The notes: generated from the sequence alone by a model not told the origin. 64,000 bases of DNA from an uncultured Collinsella sp. (GCA_900767675.1 CAAFZX010000038.1:1-64000), one strand, 5' to 3'. Numbered from the stretch's first letter, positions 9,944-19,393 are shown. Numbers and translations: made by a program.

Positions 9944-10015
9944 GATGCCCGTAAGCCCAAGTGCGACGAGTGCCCGCTGGCAGACCTTTGCCCCAGCGTG
10001 CGTGTGACGGGATAG
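9944..10015 (+). pseudogene. Remnant of the 3' end of nth
   Basis: These 72 nt encode DARKPKCDECPLADLCPSVR, then V-T-G and a stop, matching the last codons of the intact nth (8320-8390) almost residue for residue. Differences are nearly all at third codon positions. The match begins abruptly after TTTGCGT, where the preceding Cys codon is out of frame by two extra bases. There is no start or upstream portion, so it is a fragment and cannot make endonuclease III. Confidence 0.85.
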
Positions 10016-10133
10016 GGCCCGGCACGTTTTGCCGGCACTCGAAGACGGCGATCAATGTTGCGCAACACATTTGGGCTGCGAGGGCTCAATATGATGGCGA
10101 CAGATGCCGTTTGTTGTAAGGGGATGCCCGAAT

Positions 10134-11180
10134 ATGTTTTGCACCAAGTGTGGCTCCGAGATGCCCGACGGAACCGATTTTTGCACGAACTGCGGGGCGC
10201 GCATGGGCGCTGCCTCTCCGGCGGCCGCGCCTGCTGAGCCCGCATCGATGCCGGCGGCAGGGATGCCTCCCGTGCAGAAGAAGTCACATAAGCGCGCGGT
10301 GATTGTCGGCATGTGCGTGGTGGGCGTGCTCGTTGCCGGCGGTGCCGCTCTGGCGCTGACCGGCGTGCTGGGTCCGCTTGGGCAGGGCAACTCATCGCAG
10401 ATTACGGTGCTCGGGTCCGACGAGGGCTCGGCCGAGCACAAGGACGAGGGAAGCGCCAAGGAGAAGCCTGCCGCCGACGAGGATGAGGCGGATGAGCCTG
10501 AGCAGACCGGCAGCAGCGTAAAAGTCGACCTCAATGACCAGGCAACCTATGCCGCCGCGAATCTGTTCCTGTCGAACTTTACGGAGGAGCACTTCGATCG
10601 GGACTGGTATCAGACGGGCGGCTTCGATTCGACTGACGGACTTTCTGATGACGAGAAATACAAGCTGGTCAAGTTTATCTGGTGCCATTTTATTGACAAC
10701 GCGCCGTATCGAATCGAGAAAGGCGACTATGACAACGGTCACTATCAGCGCATGGCGACCGATGTGATCAATAGGGAACTCAATCGCCTGACGGGTCTGA
10801 CGCTCTCGGATGCTGACATGACCTTTGATAAAGGGTCGGGTGGGCAGATGCTTGCCGATTCGGCCGAAGCGCATGACGGGTACTTGTATCTGAAGCAGGA
10901 ATACGGCCAGGGAAATTACAACCCATCGTGTGCCATCGTTACGGGCGCGACTGACCTTGGCGACAACATCTACGAGCTCACCTATGAGGTTTACAGTGCT
11001 GACGGTGCGTTACTTCCTTCCGACATCCCCGAGAGCACCTACGGCCTGCCAAAGGACCAGTTCATCGCCGCAATTCAAGCGGATGCATCCAGGGGCCGTA
11101 CCGAAACTTGCACGGTCCGCGTCGCACAGGGTGACGGCGCCCCGACCTTCACACTGCTTAAAATGGGCGTCTACGATTAG
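10134..11180 (+). CDS. Zinc-ribbon membrane-anchored protein with extracellular domain
   Basis: A 348-residue protein. Residues 2-24 form a zinc ribbon with two CxxC pairs (FCTKCGSEMPDGTDFCTNCG). After a Pro/Ala linker comes one transmembrane helix (about 55-78, AVIVGMCVVGVLVAGGAALAL), an acidic linker rich in Asp/Glu, and a folded domain (about 135-348) presumably outside the cell. This zinc-ribbon, helix, extracellular-domain layout is common in Actinobacteria and Firmicutes; the function is unknown. Start ATG 10134, with AAGGGGA 10 nt upstream. A terminator follows directly. Confidence 0.8.
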   Translation: MFCTKCGSEMPDGTDFCTNCGARMGAASPAAAPAEPASMPAAGMPPVQKKSHKRAVIVGMCVVGVLVAGGAALALTGVLGPLGQGNSSQITVLGSDEGSAEHKDEGSAKEKPAADEDEADEPEQTGSSVKVDLNDQATYAAANLFLSNFTEEHFDRDWYQTGGFDSTDGLSDDEKYKLVKFIWCHFIDNAPYRIEKGDYDNGHYQRMATDVINRELNRLTGLTLSDADMTFDKGSGGQMLADSAEAHDGYLYLKQEYGQGNYNPSCAIVTGATDLGDNIYELTYEVYSADGALLPSDIPESTYGLPKDQFIAAIQADASRGRTETCTVRVAQGDGAPTFTLLKMGVYD

Positions 11181-11204
11181 ACTCGGCGTATAGCTCACTC
11201 TGAT

Positions 11205-11236
11205 AACGCCAGGCGACTCGTCCGTCTGGCGTTTTT
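11205..11236 (+). terminator. Terminator after the zinc-ribbon gene
   Basis: The stem AACGCCAG/CTGGCGTT (11205-11212 with its partner ending near 11233) runs into TTTTT. The right arm is also the beginning of a 45-bp segment repeated at 12938. Confidence 0.75.
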
Positions 11237-11269
11237 GTTGCGGGGCTGGGCATGCGCTTGAGCTGGAGT
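11225..11269 (+). repeat. 45-bp direct repeat, copy 1
   Basis: This segment, from TCTGGCGTTTTTGTTGCGGG to TGAGCTGGAGT, is repeated at 12938-12982 with 42 of 45 identical positions. The two copies flank the glutathionylspermidine-synthase-like gene. Confidence 0.85.
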
Positions 11270-11390
11270 ATTTGTCGCCTCCTGCCGCCTCATGCAAAAA
11301 TGTGTTGCTAATTTAGAAGCCTATTCAAGCGCGCCGAAGTCGTGGCGTGCTGGCGTAGCATGAGCAAAAAATCAAGCAATGGAGGGTAAC

Positions 11391-12857
11391 GTGACAACAT
11401 CGAAGACGCGAGAGCTCGAGGATGACTTTGAGCGCATCGTGCGCACGCGCGAAGGCGACCTACCTGGTCGGCGTAAAGGCGACGAATACTTGTCTCAAAC
11501 CCATGCGCTCTACCATGGCGACCCTGCGCCCTGGGCTCTGACGCCAAAGATATTCGACAAGGATATGACGGCGATTCTTAAGGAGGCCGCCGAGCGCATG
11601 TACGGCATTATGGACAAGGTGACGCGGGCGTTTTGTTCCGATACCTCCGTGCGTGCGTGGTTTCGCATGGATCCGGCTTTTGCTGACCTGTGTGCTATGG
11701 ATGCCGGCTATGATTGCCAGATTCCCCTTGCGCGCGTTGATATCTTTCTTGACGAGGATACCGGTTCGTATACGTTTTGCGAGCTCAATACCGACGGCAG
11801 TGCCGGAATGGTGGTGACCGATGCGGTCTGTCAGGCAGTGCGAATGACGCCTTCCTTTGAGGAGTTTGCATCCGACCACCCCGGCTTTCGGCAGTACGAT
11901 TTGTGCGGTAGCTGGATAGACGCATTGTTTGAGACCTATGCAGAGTGGAAGCTGGCCCATCCTCGCCGCACCGAGGATAGTGCACGATCGGACGACGGGG
12001 CCCGCGTTGACGAGGGGCTCTATGCACCGCAATCAAAGATATATCCCGCTTCGGTGGCAATCGTCGACTATTCGGAAAGCATCGACTTGGAAGATGCGGC
12101 TCATTTTGTCGACCTTATGAGGCGACGGGGTGTGGTGGCGCGCTTTGCGGATGTGCGCGACCTGCGGATTGGCGAAGACGAGAGCGGTGCTAGGCGGCTG
12201 TGCGATGCCGCCGGTCCTATTGATTGCGTTTGGCGGCGCGCGGTGACCGGCGAGCTGTGGGATAAGCCGTGCGACGGACGCTCGGCCTTAATCGAGGCGG
12301 CTCAAGAAGGGCTCGCGTGCATCGTTGGTGGTTTTAGAACGTGGCCGTGTGCGACTAAGACCGTATTTGCATTTCTGTGGTCTCGGGCCGGTCAGTCCTT
12401 GTTGAGCCCGGAGGAGCAATCGTTTGTACGGGAGCATGTGCCCTATACCGAGATTTTGGACGAAAGCGCCCAGTTGTCGAGATTTGCCGAAAAGGATCGA
12501 TGGATTGTCAAGCCGTGCGGCGGCTACAACGCGGTTGGCGTTGTTGCCGGCTTGGATGCCACGGAACGGGAATGGTCCCAGGTGCTTGCTCGCGCTGCGG
12601 CCGCTGGGGCGATTGTACAGGAGTATGCTCAGCAGTATCAGACTCCCTGCTTGCGCGGAACGCTTGTCAATGGGCCGCATCGAGGAGAGGCACCCAAAGG
12701 ACTTGTGGATGATCTTGGTTTTGCGCCCGCTTCTAATATGGAAGGCCTGTACCTGTATCGCGGCCGTTTCGCGGGCGTGTACACACGCGTCGGCTTTGCC
12801 AACACCATAGGCGAGTGGACGAGCCGCTTGAACGTTGCGAGCTTTTTTGAGGAATAG
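11391..12857 (+). CDS. Glutathionylspermidine-synthase-like ATP-grasp ligase
   Basis: A 488-residue protein of the GSP_synth / pre-ATP-grasp family (YgiC, YjfC, C-terminal half of Gsp). The fold is suggested by ARVDIFLDEDTGSYTFCELNTDGSAG, an acidic metal-binding region, and WIVKPCGGYNAVGV, the nucleotide-binding Lys strand. Members join an amine to a peptide carboxylate using ATP. The amidase domain of true Gsp is absent, so only the ligase half is here and the substrate is unknown. The start is taken as GTG 11391 with GGAGGG just upstream; ATG 11379 lacks a site. Two 45-bp direct repeats flank the gene, a possible trace of insertion. Confidence 0.75.
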   Translation: MTTSKTRELEDDFERIVRTREGDLPGRRKGDEYLSQTHALYHGDPAPWALTPKIFDKDMTAILKEAAERMYGIMDKVTRAFCSDTSVRAWFRMDPAFADLCAMDAGYDCQIPLARVDIFLDEDTGSYTFCELNTDGSAGMVVTDAVCQAVRMTPSFEEFASDHPGFRQYDLCGSWIDALFETYAEWKLAHPRRTEDSARSDDGARVDEGLYAPQSKIYPASVAIVDYSESIDLEDAAHFVDLMRRRGVVARFADVRDLRIGEDESGARRLCDAAGPIDCVWRRAVTGELWDKPCDGRSALIEAAQEGLACIVGGFRTWPCATKTVFAFLWSRAGQSLLSPEEQSFVREHVPYTEILDESAQLSRFAEKDRWIVKPCGGYNAVGVVAGLDATEREWSQVLARAAAAGAIVQEYAQQYQTPCLRGTLVNGPHRGEAPKGLVDDLGFAPASNMEGLYLYRGRFAGVYTRVGFANTIGEWTSRLNVASFFEE

Positions 12858-12937
12858 CCGTTTCTTGGGGCACCTTCCGTGGTTGCGGCGTTCGAAGTGA
12901 CGGGGAGATTTTGGCGAAGCCGATGAGCCCGGTTCTA

Positions 12938-12982
12938 TCTGGCGTTTTTGTTGCGGGGCTGGGCGTACGCCTGAGCTGGAGT
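12938..12982 (+). repeat. 45-bp direct repeat, copy 2
   Basis: This matches 11225-11269 at 42 of 45 positions. It includes only the right arm of the copy-1 terminator, so it cannot form that hairpin here. Confidence 0.85.
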
Positions 12983-13025
12983 CCTCTTCATGCGCTACCA
13001 TGACAGACAACGAATTTGACGAACG

Positions 13026-13055
13026 ACCCGCTGAGCTTGCCTCGGCGGGCTTTTG
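13026..13055 (+). terminator. Terminator-like hairpin in the mfd leader
   Basis: CCCGCTGAG and CTCGGCGGG pair (one G-T) across CTTGC and are followed by CTTTTGG. It ends about 25 nt before the mfd start. It could stop read-through from upstream or act as an attenuator; the sequence does not decide. Confidence 0.5.
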
Positions 13056-13079
13056 GCGTTGCGATGCCGGAGGAACAGC

Positions 13080-16000
13080 ATGCTCATTCACCGTATAGCC
13101 GCGCAGCTCTACACTGCCGAGGCGCTGCAGATCGTCGAGGCCGGACTCGATGCCGGCGAGGACGTGACGCTGGCTGTGTCGCAGTCGGGTCGCACGCTTA
13201 TGGCCGCCGCCCAGTTTGCACGTCGTCCGCGCCCCACGGTCTACATCGTAAGTGGCGAGGATGCGGCCGATCGCGCTGCGCGCAGCCTTGCCGCCTACGT
13301 GGGCCTGGCGCATGTGTGCCGTTTTCCCGAGCGCAAGGACTACCCCTGGCGCGAGCAGGCGCCCGACGACGCTGTGGTGGCGCAGCGCTGCGAGGCCCTG
13401 GGACGCATCGTGCGCGGGGACAACTGCATCATGGTCGCCTCGGCCCGTGCGCTGCTGCGTTGCGTGCCGCCAGTCGAGAGCCGCTACTGGGAGTCCACTA
13501 CTTTTGCGGTGGGCGAGGAGATTCCTTTTGACGAGGTGCCACAGCGCTTGGTGGGCATGGGCTACACCAATGCCGGTGCCGCCGACGCGCCCGGCCTGTT
13601 CCGTGTGCACGGCGACACCGTCGAGGTGTTCCCCGCGCAGGAAAAGGCGCCCGTGCGCATTGAGTTTTTCGGCGACGAGATCGATCGCATCCGCCGTATG
13701 GTGAGCTCAACGGGCCAGACCATCGGCAACGAAGACAGCATCGAGATCTTCCCCTGCCGTGAGCTGGCGCTTACCGACGAGGCCGTCCACAACATGCATG
13801 TGGCGCTCTATCGTGCCAGCCAGGACGACAGCAAACTGGCCGCATTGCTCGAGATGGTGGATGCGCGCATCGTCACGCCCGAGCTCGATCGCTTTTTGCC
13901 GGTGATGTACGGCCAGACCGTAAGCCCGCTGTCGCACGTGAGCGGCAAGGCGCTCGTGGTGCTGTCCGAGCCGCGCTCGCTGTTCGACGATTGCCTGCGC
14001 GCCTACGAGGATATCGAGGCCCGTGCCGGCGAGGCGGGGGTCGATCGCCTGGACGGCTTGTACGTGCGCGCCCAACAGCTCGATTTTGGTGCCCAGCAGC
14101 GCCTGAACTATGTGAGCCTCATCCGTGCCGGCGGTGCGGTGACGGCCGAGCTCAAGATTGAGCAGCCGGCCATCGCGGGTTCGGACAACCGTTTTATGAC
14201 GCGCATCCAGGAAGTCGTGGGCAAGCGCTATGCCTGCGTGTTTGCCATTCCCGACCGCGGCGCCCGCGAGTCGATGGAGCTCACCTTTGGCGACGAGGGC
14301 ATAACCTTTGAGGAGTCGCTGACGGCCGCGCCCGAAAACGCCGGCGTTATCGGCGACCGCGTGCGCGTGGCAGCGGCGGATTCCGCCGACCGTGCCGCAC
14401 GCCAGGAGGCCCATGCTTCCATTCGCGAGCGTCGCGCCGACGCACTCAACGCACGCTCGCTCGAGGCGGGCGCCGCCCAGGCTGCCGCCGGCGCCGCCGT
14501 GCCCACCATCTCGCGCGGGCGCGTGACCTTTGCCGATGCCGCCCTGCCGCAGGGCGTGGTGGTGCCCGATGCCAACCTGGCCGTGTTCTCGATCGCCGAC
14601 CTCAACGCCCGCATGGACGCCAACCGCGCGCGCAGCCGCCGCAAGGTGGACATTACGCAGATCACGTTCCCGTTTAAGCCGGGCGACTACGTGGTGCACG
14701 CCACTCACGGCATCGCGCTCTTTAGCGAGATCGCGCGCCAGGAAGTGGGTGGCAAGGAGCGCGACTACTTTTTGCTGGAATATGCCGACGGCGACAAGCT
14801 CTACGTGCCGCTCGAGCAGGTCGACCGTATCACGCGCTATGTTGGCCCCGACGGCGACAAACCGCGCCTGACCAGGCTCAATACCGCCGACTGGACGCGT
14901 GCCACCAACAAGGCGCGCAAGAACGCCAAAAAGCTGGCGTTCGACCTGGTCGACCTGTATACGCGCCGCTCGTCGATTACCGGTATCGCCTGCCCGCCCG
15001 ACACGCCCGAGCAGATCGAGATGGAGGAGAGCTTCCCTTACGACGAGACGCGCGACCAACTGGAGGCCATCGCCGACATTAAGGCCGACATGGAGGCGCC
15101 CAAGCCCATGGACCGCCTGCTATGCGGCGACGTGGGCTTTGGCAAGACCGAGGTCGCCCTGCGTGCGGCGTTTAAGTGCGTGGACTCCGGCCGCCAGGTC
15201 ATGGTGCTCTGCCCCACGACCATTCTGGCCCAGCAGCACTACGAGACGTTCTTTGAGCGTTTTGCCCCGTTTGGCCTCGAGGTCGAGGTGCTCAGCCGTT
15301 TCCGCACGCCGGCGCAGCAGAAACGCGCGCTCAAGGCGTTTGCCGAGGGCACGATCGACGTGCTCATCGGCACGCATCGTCTGCTTTCGGCCGATGTGAA
15401 CCCCAAGAACCTGGGCCTGGTGATCATCGACGAGGAACAGCGCTTTGGCGTGCAGCACAAGGAGCAGCTCAAGAACCTGCGCGAGCAGATTGACGTGCTC
15501 ACGCTTTCGGCAACGCCTATTCCGCGAACCATGCAGATGGCCACGAGCGGCGTGCGCGACATGAGTCTGATCACGACGCCGCCGACTGGACGTCGTCCCG
15601 TGATCGTGCACGTGGGGGAGTACGACCCCGACGTGGTAAGCGCAGCGATTCGCCTGGAGGTGGGCCGCGGCGGTCAGGTGTACTACGTGTCCAACCGCGT
15701 CAAGACCATCGACGACGCCGTGGCGCGCGTGCACGAGGCCGCGCCCGAGGCGCGCGTGGGCGTGGCACACGGCAAGATGAGCCCGCGCGAGGTCGAGGAC
15801 GTGATGATCGAGTTCGCGACCAAGAAGATCGACGTGCTTATCGCCACGACCATCGTGGAGAGTGGCATCGATAACGCGACCGCCAACACGCTCATCATCG
15901 AGGACTCGCAGCGTCTTGGTCTGGCACAGCTCTACCAGCTTAAGGGCCGCGTGGGCCGTTCTGCCACGCAGGCCTATGCGTACTTTATGTTCCCGGGCGA

Positions 16001-16712
16001 GCTGCCGCTCACCGAGGAGGCAACGGCGCGCCTGACCGCGCTTTCCGAGTTCCAGGACCTGGGCAGCGGCATGCGCATCGCCATGCGCGACCTGGAGATC
16101 CGCGGCGCCGGCTCGCTCATGGGCGCCGAGCAGCACGGCAATCTGTCGAGCGTGGGCTTCGACCTGTTTACGCAGATGCTGGGCCAGGCCGTGGCCGAGG
16201 CGCGCGGCGATGACGATGCCGGCGTGGAGGCGGCGAGCGTGGGCATCAACCTGCCGGCCGACTACTTCTTGTCCGAGGAGTACATGCCGGCGGTGGACCA
16301 GCGCGTGCTCGTGTACCGCAAGCTCGCGGCGGCTGAGGACCTGGAGAGTGTCGACGAGGTGCAGGAGGAGACCGAGGCCGCGCACGGTGAGCTGCCGTTG
16401 GCGGGACTCAACCTGTTCAACCGCGCGCGCATCCGTATCCGCGGCGAGCGCTTGGGGCTCGAGAGCGTCACGCTCAGCGGCGGACGCATTACCTTCCTGG
16501 GCGTTGACGTGCCCAAGAAGGTGGCTTTTGAACTAAAGGCCCGCTATGGCGCGGTGAACTTTCCCAAGAGTCGCAAGCTCTCCGTGCCCTACAAGGCGGG
16601 CGCCGGCGCGGGCAGCGGCCTGGGTCGCGGCCTCGATGCCAACGACGGCACCGGCCCGGTGGCGGCCGCGCTCATGCTGCTGCAGCAATTGGGTGCGAGC
16701 GACGACGACTAA
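13080..16712 (+). CDS. mfd: Transcription-repair coupling factor Mfd
   Basis: A 1210-residue, full-length Mfd. It removes RNA polymerase stalled at lesions and recruits UvrA. Domains in order: UvrB-like N-terminal part (about 10-450), RNA-polymerase interaction domain (about 535-610, FKPGDYVVHATHGIALF), superfamily 2 translocase (about 640-1000) with Walker A GDVGFGKTEVA, box II IIDEEQRFGV, motif III LSATPIPRT and motif VI QLKGRVGRS, and a C-terminal TRCF domain. The start ATG 13080 has GGAGGA 5 nt upstream; the ATG-less frame continues to 13053. The gene is intact and monocistronic. Confidence 0.97.
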   Translation: MLIHRIAAQLYTAEALQIVEAGLDAGEDVTLAVSQSGRTLMAAAQFARRPRPTVYIVSGEDAADRAARSLAAYVGLAHVCRFPERKDYPWREQAPDDAVVAQRCEALGRIVRGDNCIMVASARALLRCVPPVESRYWESTTFAVGEEIPFDEVPQRLVGMGYTNAGAADAPGLFRVHGDTVEVFPAQEKAPVRIEFFGDEIDRIRRMVSSTGQTIGNEDSIEIFPCRELALTDEAVHNMHVALYRASQDDSKLAALLEMVDARIVTPELDRFLPVMYGQTVSPLSHVSGKALVVLSEPRSLFDDCLRAYEDIEARAGEAGVDRLDGLYVRAQQLDFGAQQRLNYVSLIRAGGAVTAELKIEQPAIAGSDNRFMTRIQEVVGKRYACVFAIPDRGARESMELTFGDEGITFEESLTAAPENAGVIGDRVRVAAADSADRAARQEAHASIRERRADALNARSLEAGAAQAAAGAAVPTISRGRVTFADAALPQGVVVPDANLAVFSIADLNARMDANRARSRRKVDITQITFPFKPGDYVVHATHGIALFSEIARQEVGGKERDYFLLEYADGDKLYVPLEQVDRITRYVGPDGDKPRLTRLNTADWTRATNKARKNAKKLAFDLVDLYTRRSSITGIACPPDTPEQIEMEESFPYDETRDQLEAIADIKADMEAPKPMDRLLCGDVGFGKTEVALRAAFKCVDSGRQVMVLCPTTILAQQHYETFFERFAPFGLEVEVLSRFRTPAQQKRALKAFAEGTIDVLIGTHRLLSADVNPKNLGLVIIDEEQRFGVQHKEQLKNLREQIDVLTLSATPIPRTMQMATSGVRDMSLITTPPTGRRPVIVHVGEYDPDVVSAAIRLEVGRGGQVYYVSNRVKTIDDAVARVHEAAPEARVGVAHGKMSPREVEDVMIEFATKKIDVLIATTIVESGIDNATANTLIIEDSQRLGLAQLYQLKGRVGRSATQAYAYFMFPGELPLTEEATARLTALSEFQDLGSGMRIAMRDLEIRGAGSLMGAEQHGNLSSVGFDLFTQMLGQAVAEARGDDDAGVEAASVGINLPADYFLSEEYMPAVDQRVLVYRKLAAAEDLESVDEVQEETEAAHGELPLAGLNLFNRARIRIRGERLGLESVTLSGGRITFLGVDVPKKVAFELKARYGAVNFPKSRKLSVPYKAGAGAGSGLGRGLDANDGTGPVAAALMLLQQLGASDDD

Positions 16713-16791
16713 CAAGTAGGGGCGTTGCGGGGCGAAGTCATCTTTGTCCCGCAACGTTGCAGGTTGATTCCAGCCCCATCGAAAGGAAAGC

Positions 16792-17655
16792 ATGTTCGGA
16801 TACATCTATAAGAAAGATGTCGCCATTATCGCGGTTGCCCTGTGCCTTTGTCTGGGCGTGGGCAGCTTCTTCGATTATCAGATCTCGAGTGCGCTGTTCA
16901 ACATCGGCAGCATGTACGGCCGCTTTGTCGAGGCCGCCGGCGAGCTGCCGTTCGAGCTGACAGCGAGCATCGCGGGCGTCATGCTCGTGCGCTCGATGCG
17001 TCCCAACTCCAGGGAGAGCAAATGGCTCGCCGCGCTGGGCGTTCTGATCAACGTGGGCCTGGTCGGCTACGAGATTATCGGATCGCTGCGCGTCGGCGGC
17101 AAGCTCATCGCGTTTCAGCTGGTTCTGACGTTTGCGGTGGTCATCGCAGCCAACTTCATCGCCTATCGCCTTACGCACGACACCGACCCCGACGAGCTCA
17201 CGCGCTGGGCGCTGATGGTGCTTGCCGTGTGGGTCGCTCAGGCCATCATCCTCAACGTGATCGTCAAGCCGCTGTGGTCGCGCCCGCGCATGCGCGTGAT
17301 CGAGGTCACGCCGGGGCTCAATTTTCAGCCGTGGTGGGTAATCGGCAATCCCGATAAGTGGAGCTATATTGCGGCCGGCGTAATCAAGGACGGCTTTAAG
17401 TCGTTCGCGAGCGGGCACACCGCGCATGCGGCAATCGGCCTTATGCTTGCGGGGCTTCCCGCGGCGGCCTTTACGGAAAAGCCTTCGCGTCGCCGCGTGA
17501 TCTTTTGGGTGGCGGCGGCCGTCGCGGCGCTCGTCGCCTTTGGGCGCATCGTGATCGGTGCACACTTTTTGACTGACGTGAGCTGCGGCTTTGCCCTGGT
17601 GCTGGCACTTGAGTGCCTCGCCGCGCGCATTGCCTATCCCAACGGCGTACAATAG
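16792..17655 (+). CDS. PAP2-superfamily membrane phosphatase
   Basis: A 287-residue integral membrane protein with about six hydrophobic segments. The three phosphatase motifs are visible: KPLWSRPRMR (motif 1), SGHTAHA (motif 2, with the acid-base His) and GRIVIGAHFLTDV (motif 3, with the nucleophile His). Members dephosphorylate undecaprenyl diphosphate, phosphatidate or phosphatidylglycerol phosphate at the outer membrane face. Which lipid is used here cannot be told. Start ATG 16792 with GAAAGGAAAG upstream. Confidence 0.88.
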   Translation: MFGYIYKKDVAIIAVALCLCLGVGSFFDYQISSALFNIGSMYGRFVEAAGELPFELTASIAGVMLVRSMRPNSRESKWLAALGVLINVGLVGYEIIGSLRVGGKLIAFQLVLTFAVVIAANFIAYRLTHDTDPDELTRWALMVLAVWVAQAIILNVIVKPLWSRPRMRVIEVTPGLNFQPWWVIGNPDKWSYIAAGVIKDGFKSFASGHTAHAAIGLMLAGLPAAAFTEKPSRRRVIFWVAAAVAALVAFGRIVIGAHFLTDVSCGFALVLALECLAARIAYPNGVQ

Positions 17656-17700
17656 CCCCACCTGAATCATCTGGCCGATACCTGGTAAGAGAGGATTGCC

Positions 17701-18726
17701 ATGCTCGCGTTTAACAACGACTATTCCCACGGCGCACATCCGGCAGTGCTGCAGGCGCTTGTCGACACCAATATGGAGCCGCAGCCCGGCTATGGTACCG
17801 ATGCACACACCGAGCGTGCCAAGCAGCTTATCCGCGAGGCCTGTCAGGCCCCCGATGCCGACGTGTTTTTTCTGGTGGGCGGCACGCAGGCCAACGCGAC
17901 GGTGATCGACATGCTGCTCGCGCCGTACGAGGGCGTCGTTGCTGCTGAGACTGGCCACGTCGCCTGCCACGAGGCAGGCGCCATCGAGTTTGGCGGCCAC
18001 AAGGTACTCACCATCCCCGGCTACGAGGGCAAGATGCACGCCGAGGACCTCGAGAGCTATATCCAGGTGTTCTACGAAAACGAGAGCTACGAGCACACGG
18101 TGTTCCCGGGCGCCGTGTACGTGAGCCTATCGACCGAGTATGGCACGCTGTACTCCAAGGCCGAGCTCGCGGCGATTCACTCAGTGTGCCAGAAGCGCGA
18201 GATTCCGCTGTTTGTGGATGGCGCCCGCCTGGCCTATGCGCTGGCGGCCGATGAGTGCGACATTACCCTGCCCGAGCTGGCGCAGCTGTGTGACGTGTTC
18301 TACATCGGCGGCACCAAGTGCGGCGCTCTGTGCGGCGAGGCCGTGGTGTTTTGCGGCATGCACGCTCCGGCGCATCCCATTCCGCGCATTAAGCAGCATG
18401 GTGCGTTGCTGGCCAAGGGCCGCCTGACGGGTGTGCAGTTCGAGGCTCTTTTTACCGATGGTCTGTATTTTGAGATTGGTCGCCAGGCGATTGAGACCGC
18501 TCAAGCGCTGCGTCGCGTGCTGCACGAGCGCGGCTACCAGTTCTTCTTGGAGACGCCGACGAACCAGCAGTTCGTGATTCTGCCCAACGAGGACATGGCG
18601 CGCATTCGCGAGCATGCCTCGATCGAGTACTGGGAAAAGTACGACGAGACCCACACGGTGGTGCGTTTTTGCACCAGCTGGGCCACGACGCAGGAGGATA
18701 TCGACGCGTTGGCGGCGGTTCTGTAG
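17701..18726 (+). CDS. Threonine-aldolase / beta-eliminating lyase family enzyme
   Basis: A 341-residue PLP enzyme of aspartate aminotransferase fold I. The PLP-binding Lys lies in YIGGTKCGALCGEA, and the cofactor-stacking and Asp regions are in ETGHVACHEAGAIEF and PLFVDGARLAYAL. These match low-specificity L-threonine aldolases, which split threonine or allo-threonine to glycine and acetaldehyde; other beta-hydroxy amino acids are possible. The start ATG 17701 has AGAGAGGA upstream. A strong terminator ends the unit. Confidence 0.88.
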   Translation: MLAFNNDYSHGAHPAVLQALVDTNMEPQPGYGTDAHTERAKQLIREACQAPDADVFFLVGGTQANATVIDMLLAPYEGVVAAETGHVACHEAGAIEFGGHKVLTIPGYEGKMHAEDLESYIQVFYENESYEHTVFPGAVYVSLSTEYGTLYSKAELAAIHSVCQKREIPLFVDGARLAYALAADECDITLPELAQLCDVFYIGGTKCGALCGEAVVFCGMHAPAHPIPRIKQHGALLAKGRLTGVQFEALFTDGLYFEIGRQAIETAQALRRVLHERGYQFFLETPTNQQFVILPNEDMARIREHASIEYWEKYDETHTVVRFCTSWATTQEDIDALAAVL

Positions 18727-18744
18727 CCTGATGTAATGACGAGG

Positions 18745-18786
18745 GGCCGCCTTGCGCTGGGTTTGGCGCAAGGCGGCCTTTGTTTT
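18745..18786 (+). terminator. Strong terminator after the aldolase gene
   Basis: A perfect 13-bp stem GGCCGCCTTGCGC/GCGCAAGGCGGCC (18745-18757 with 18766-18778) is followed by TTTGTTTT. Confidence 0.92.
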
Positions 18787-18802
18787 GAGGGAGAAGGGTT
18801 GT

Positions 18803-19393
18803 ATGACCGAGATGTCCGAGCCGACGATTCGCCTGGCGACGCCCGATGATGCGCCGGCGTTGCTTGCCATCTATGAGCCGTATGTGAGTAAGACGGCGAT
18901 TACCTGCGAATATGAGGTGCCGAGCGTTGAGGAGTTCGCCGGGCGTATTGAGCGTACGCTCAAGCGCTATCCGTATCTGGTGATGGAGTTGGACGGGCGC
19001 CCGGTAGGCTATGCCTATGTGAGTCCGCTCAACAGCCGCGAGGCATACGACTGGTCGGTCGAGACATCGATCTACCTGGCACGCGATGTGCGCCATGGCG
19101 GACTGGGTCGCAAGTTGCATGATGCGCTCAAGCAGTGCCTGATCGCGATGGGCATCACCAACATGTGCGCGCTCATTGCCGTGCCGCACGACAAGGACGA
19201 CGAGTACCTGACGCACAACAGCCAGGATTTCCATGCCCATATGGGATATCGCCTGGTGGGTGCCTTCGACCGCTGCGCCCAAAAGTTCGGTCGCTGGTAC
19301 GACATGTGCTGGATGGAGCTGGTCCTGGCTGAGCGCACACCCAACCAACCCAAACCAATCTGGTTTTCCGACCTCCCCAAACCCACCATTTAG
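18803..19393 (+). CDS. GNAT acetyltransferase, phosphinothricin-acetyltransferase-like
   Basis: A 196-residue N-acetyltransferase. IRLATPDDAPALLAIYEPYV at the start, PVGYAYVSPLNSREAYDWSVETSIYL in the centre and HGGLGRKLHDAL (the acetyl-CoA pyrophosphate loop) are typical of the PAT/YncA branch, which acetylates amino-acid-like substrates. Start ATG 18803 with GGGAGAAGGG upstream. The stop codon TAG lies inside a dispersed repeat (19381-19416), so the repeat supplies the last residues. The true substrate is unknown. Confidence 0.82.
   Translation: MTEMSEPTIRLATPDDAPALLAIYEPYVSKTAITCEYEVPSVEEFAGRIERTLKRYPYLVMELDGRPVGYAYVSPLNSREAYDWSVETSIYLARDVRHGGLGRKLHDALKQCLIAMGITNMCALIAVPHDKDDEYLTHNSQDFHAHMGYRLVGAFDRCAQKFGRWYDMCWMELVLAERTPNQPKPIWFSDLPKPTI

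Noticed and set aside
9944..10015. Second functional nth gene
   Set aside because: Only the last 24 codons are present, with no upstream reading frame in register.
13707..15059. Long minus-strand frames opposite mfd
   Set aside because: Mfd is intact over its whole length. The minus frames are His/Arg/Leu/Val-rich shadows with no start signals.
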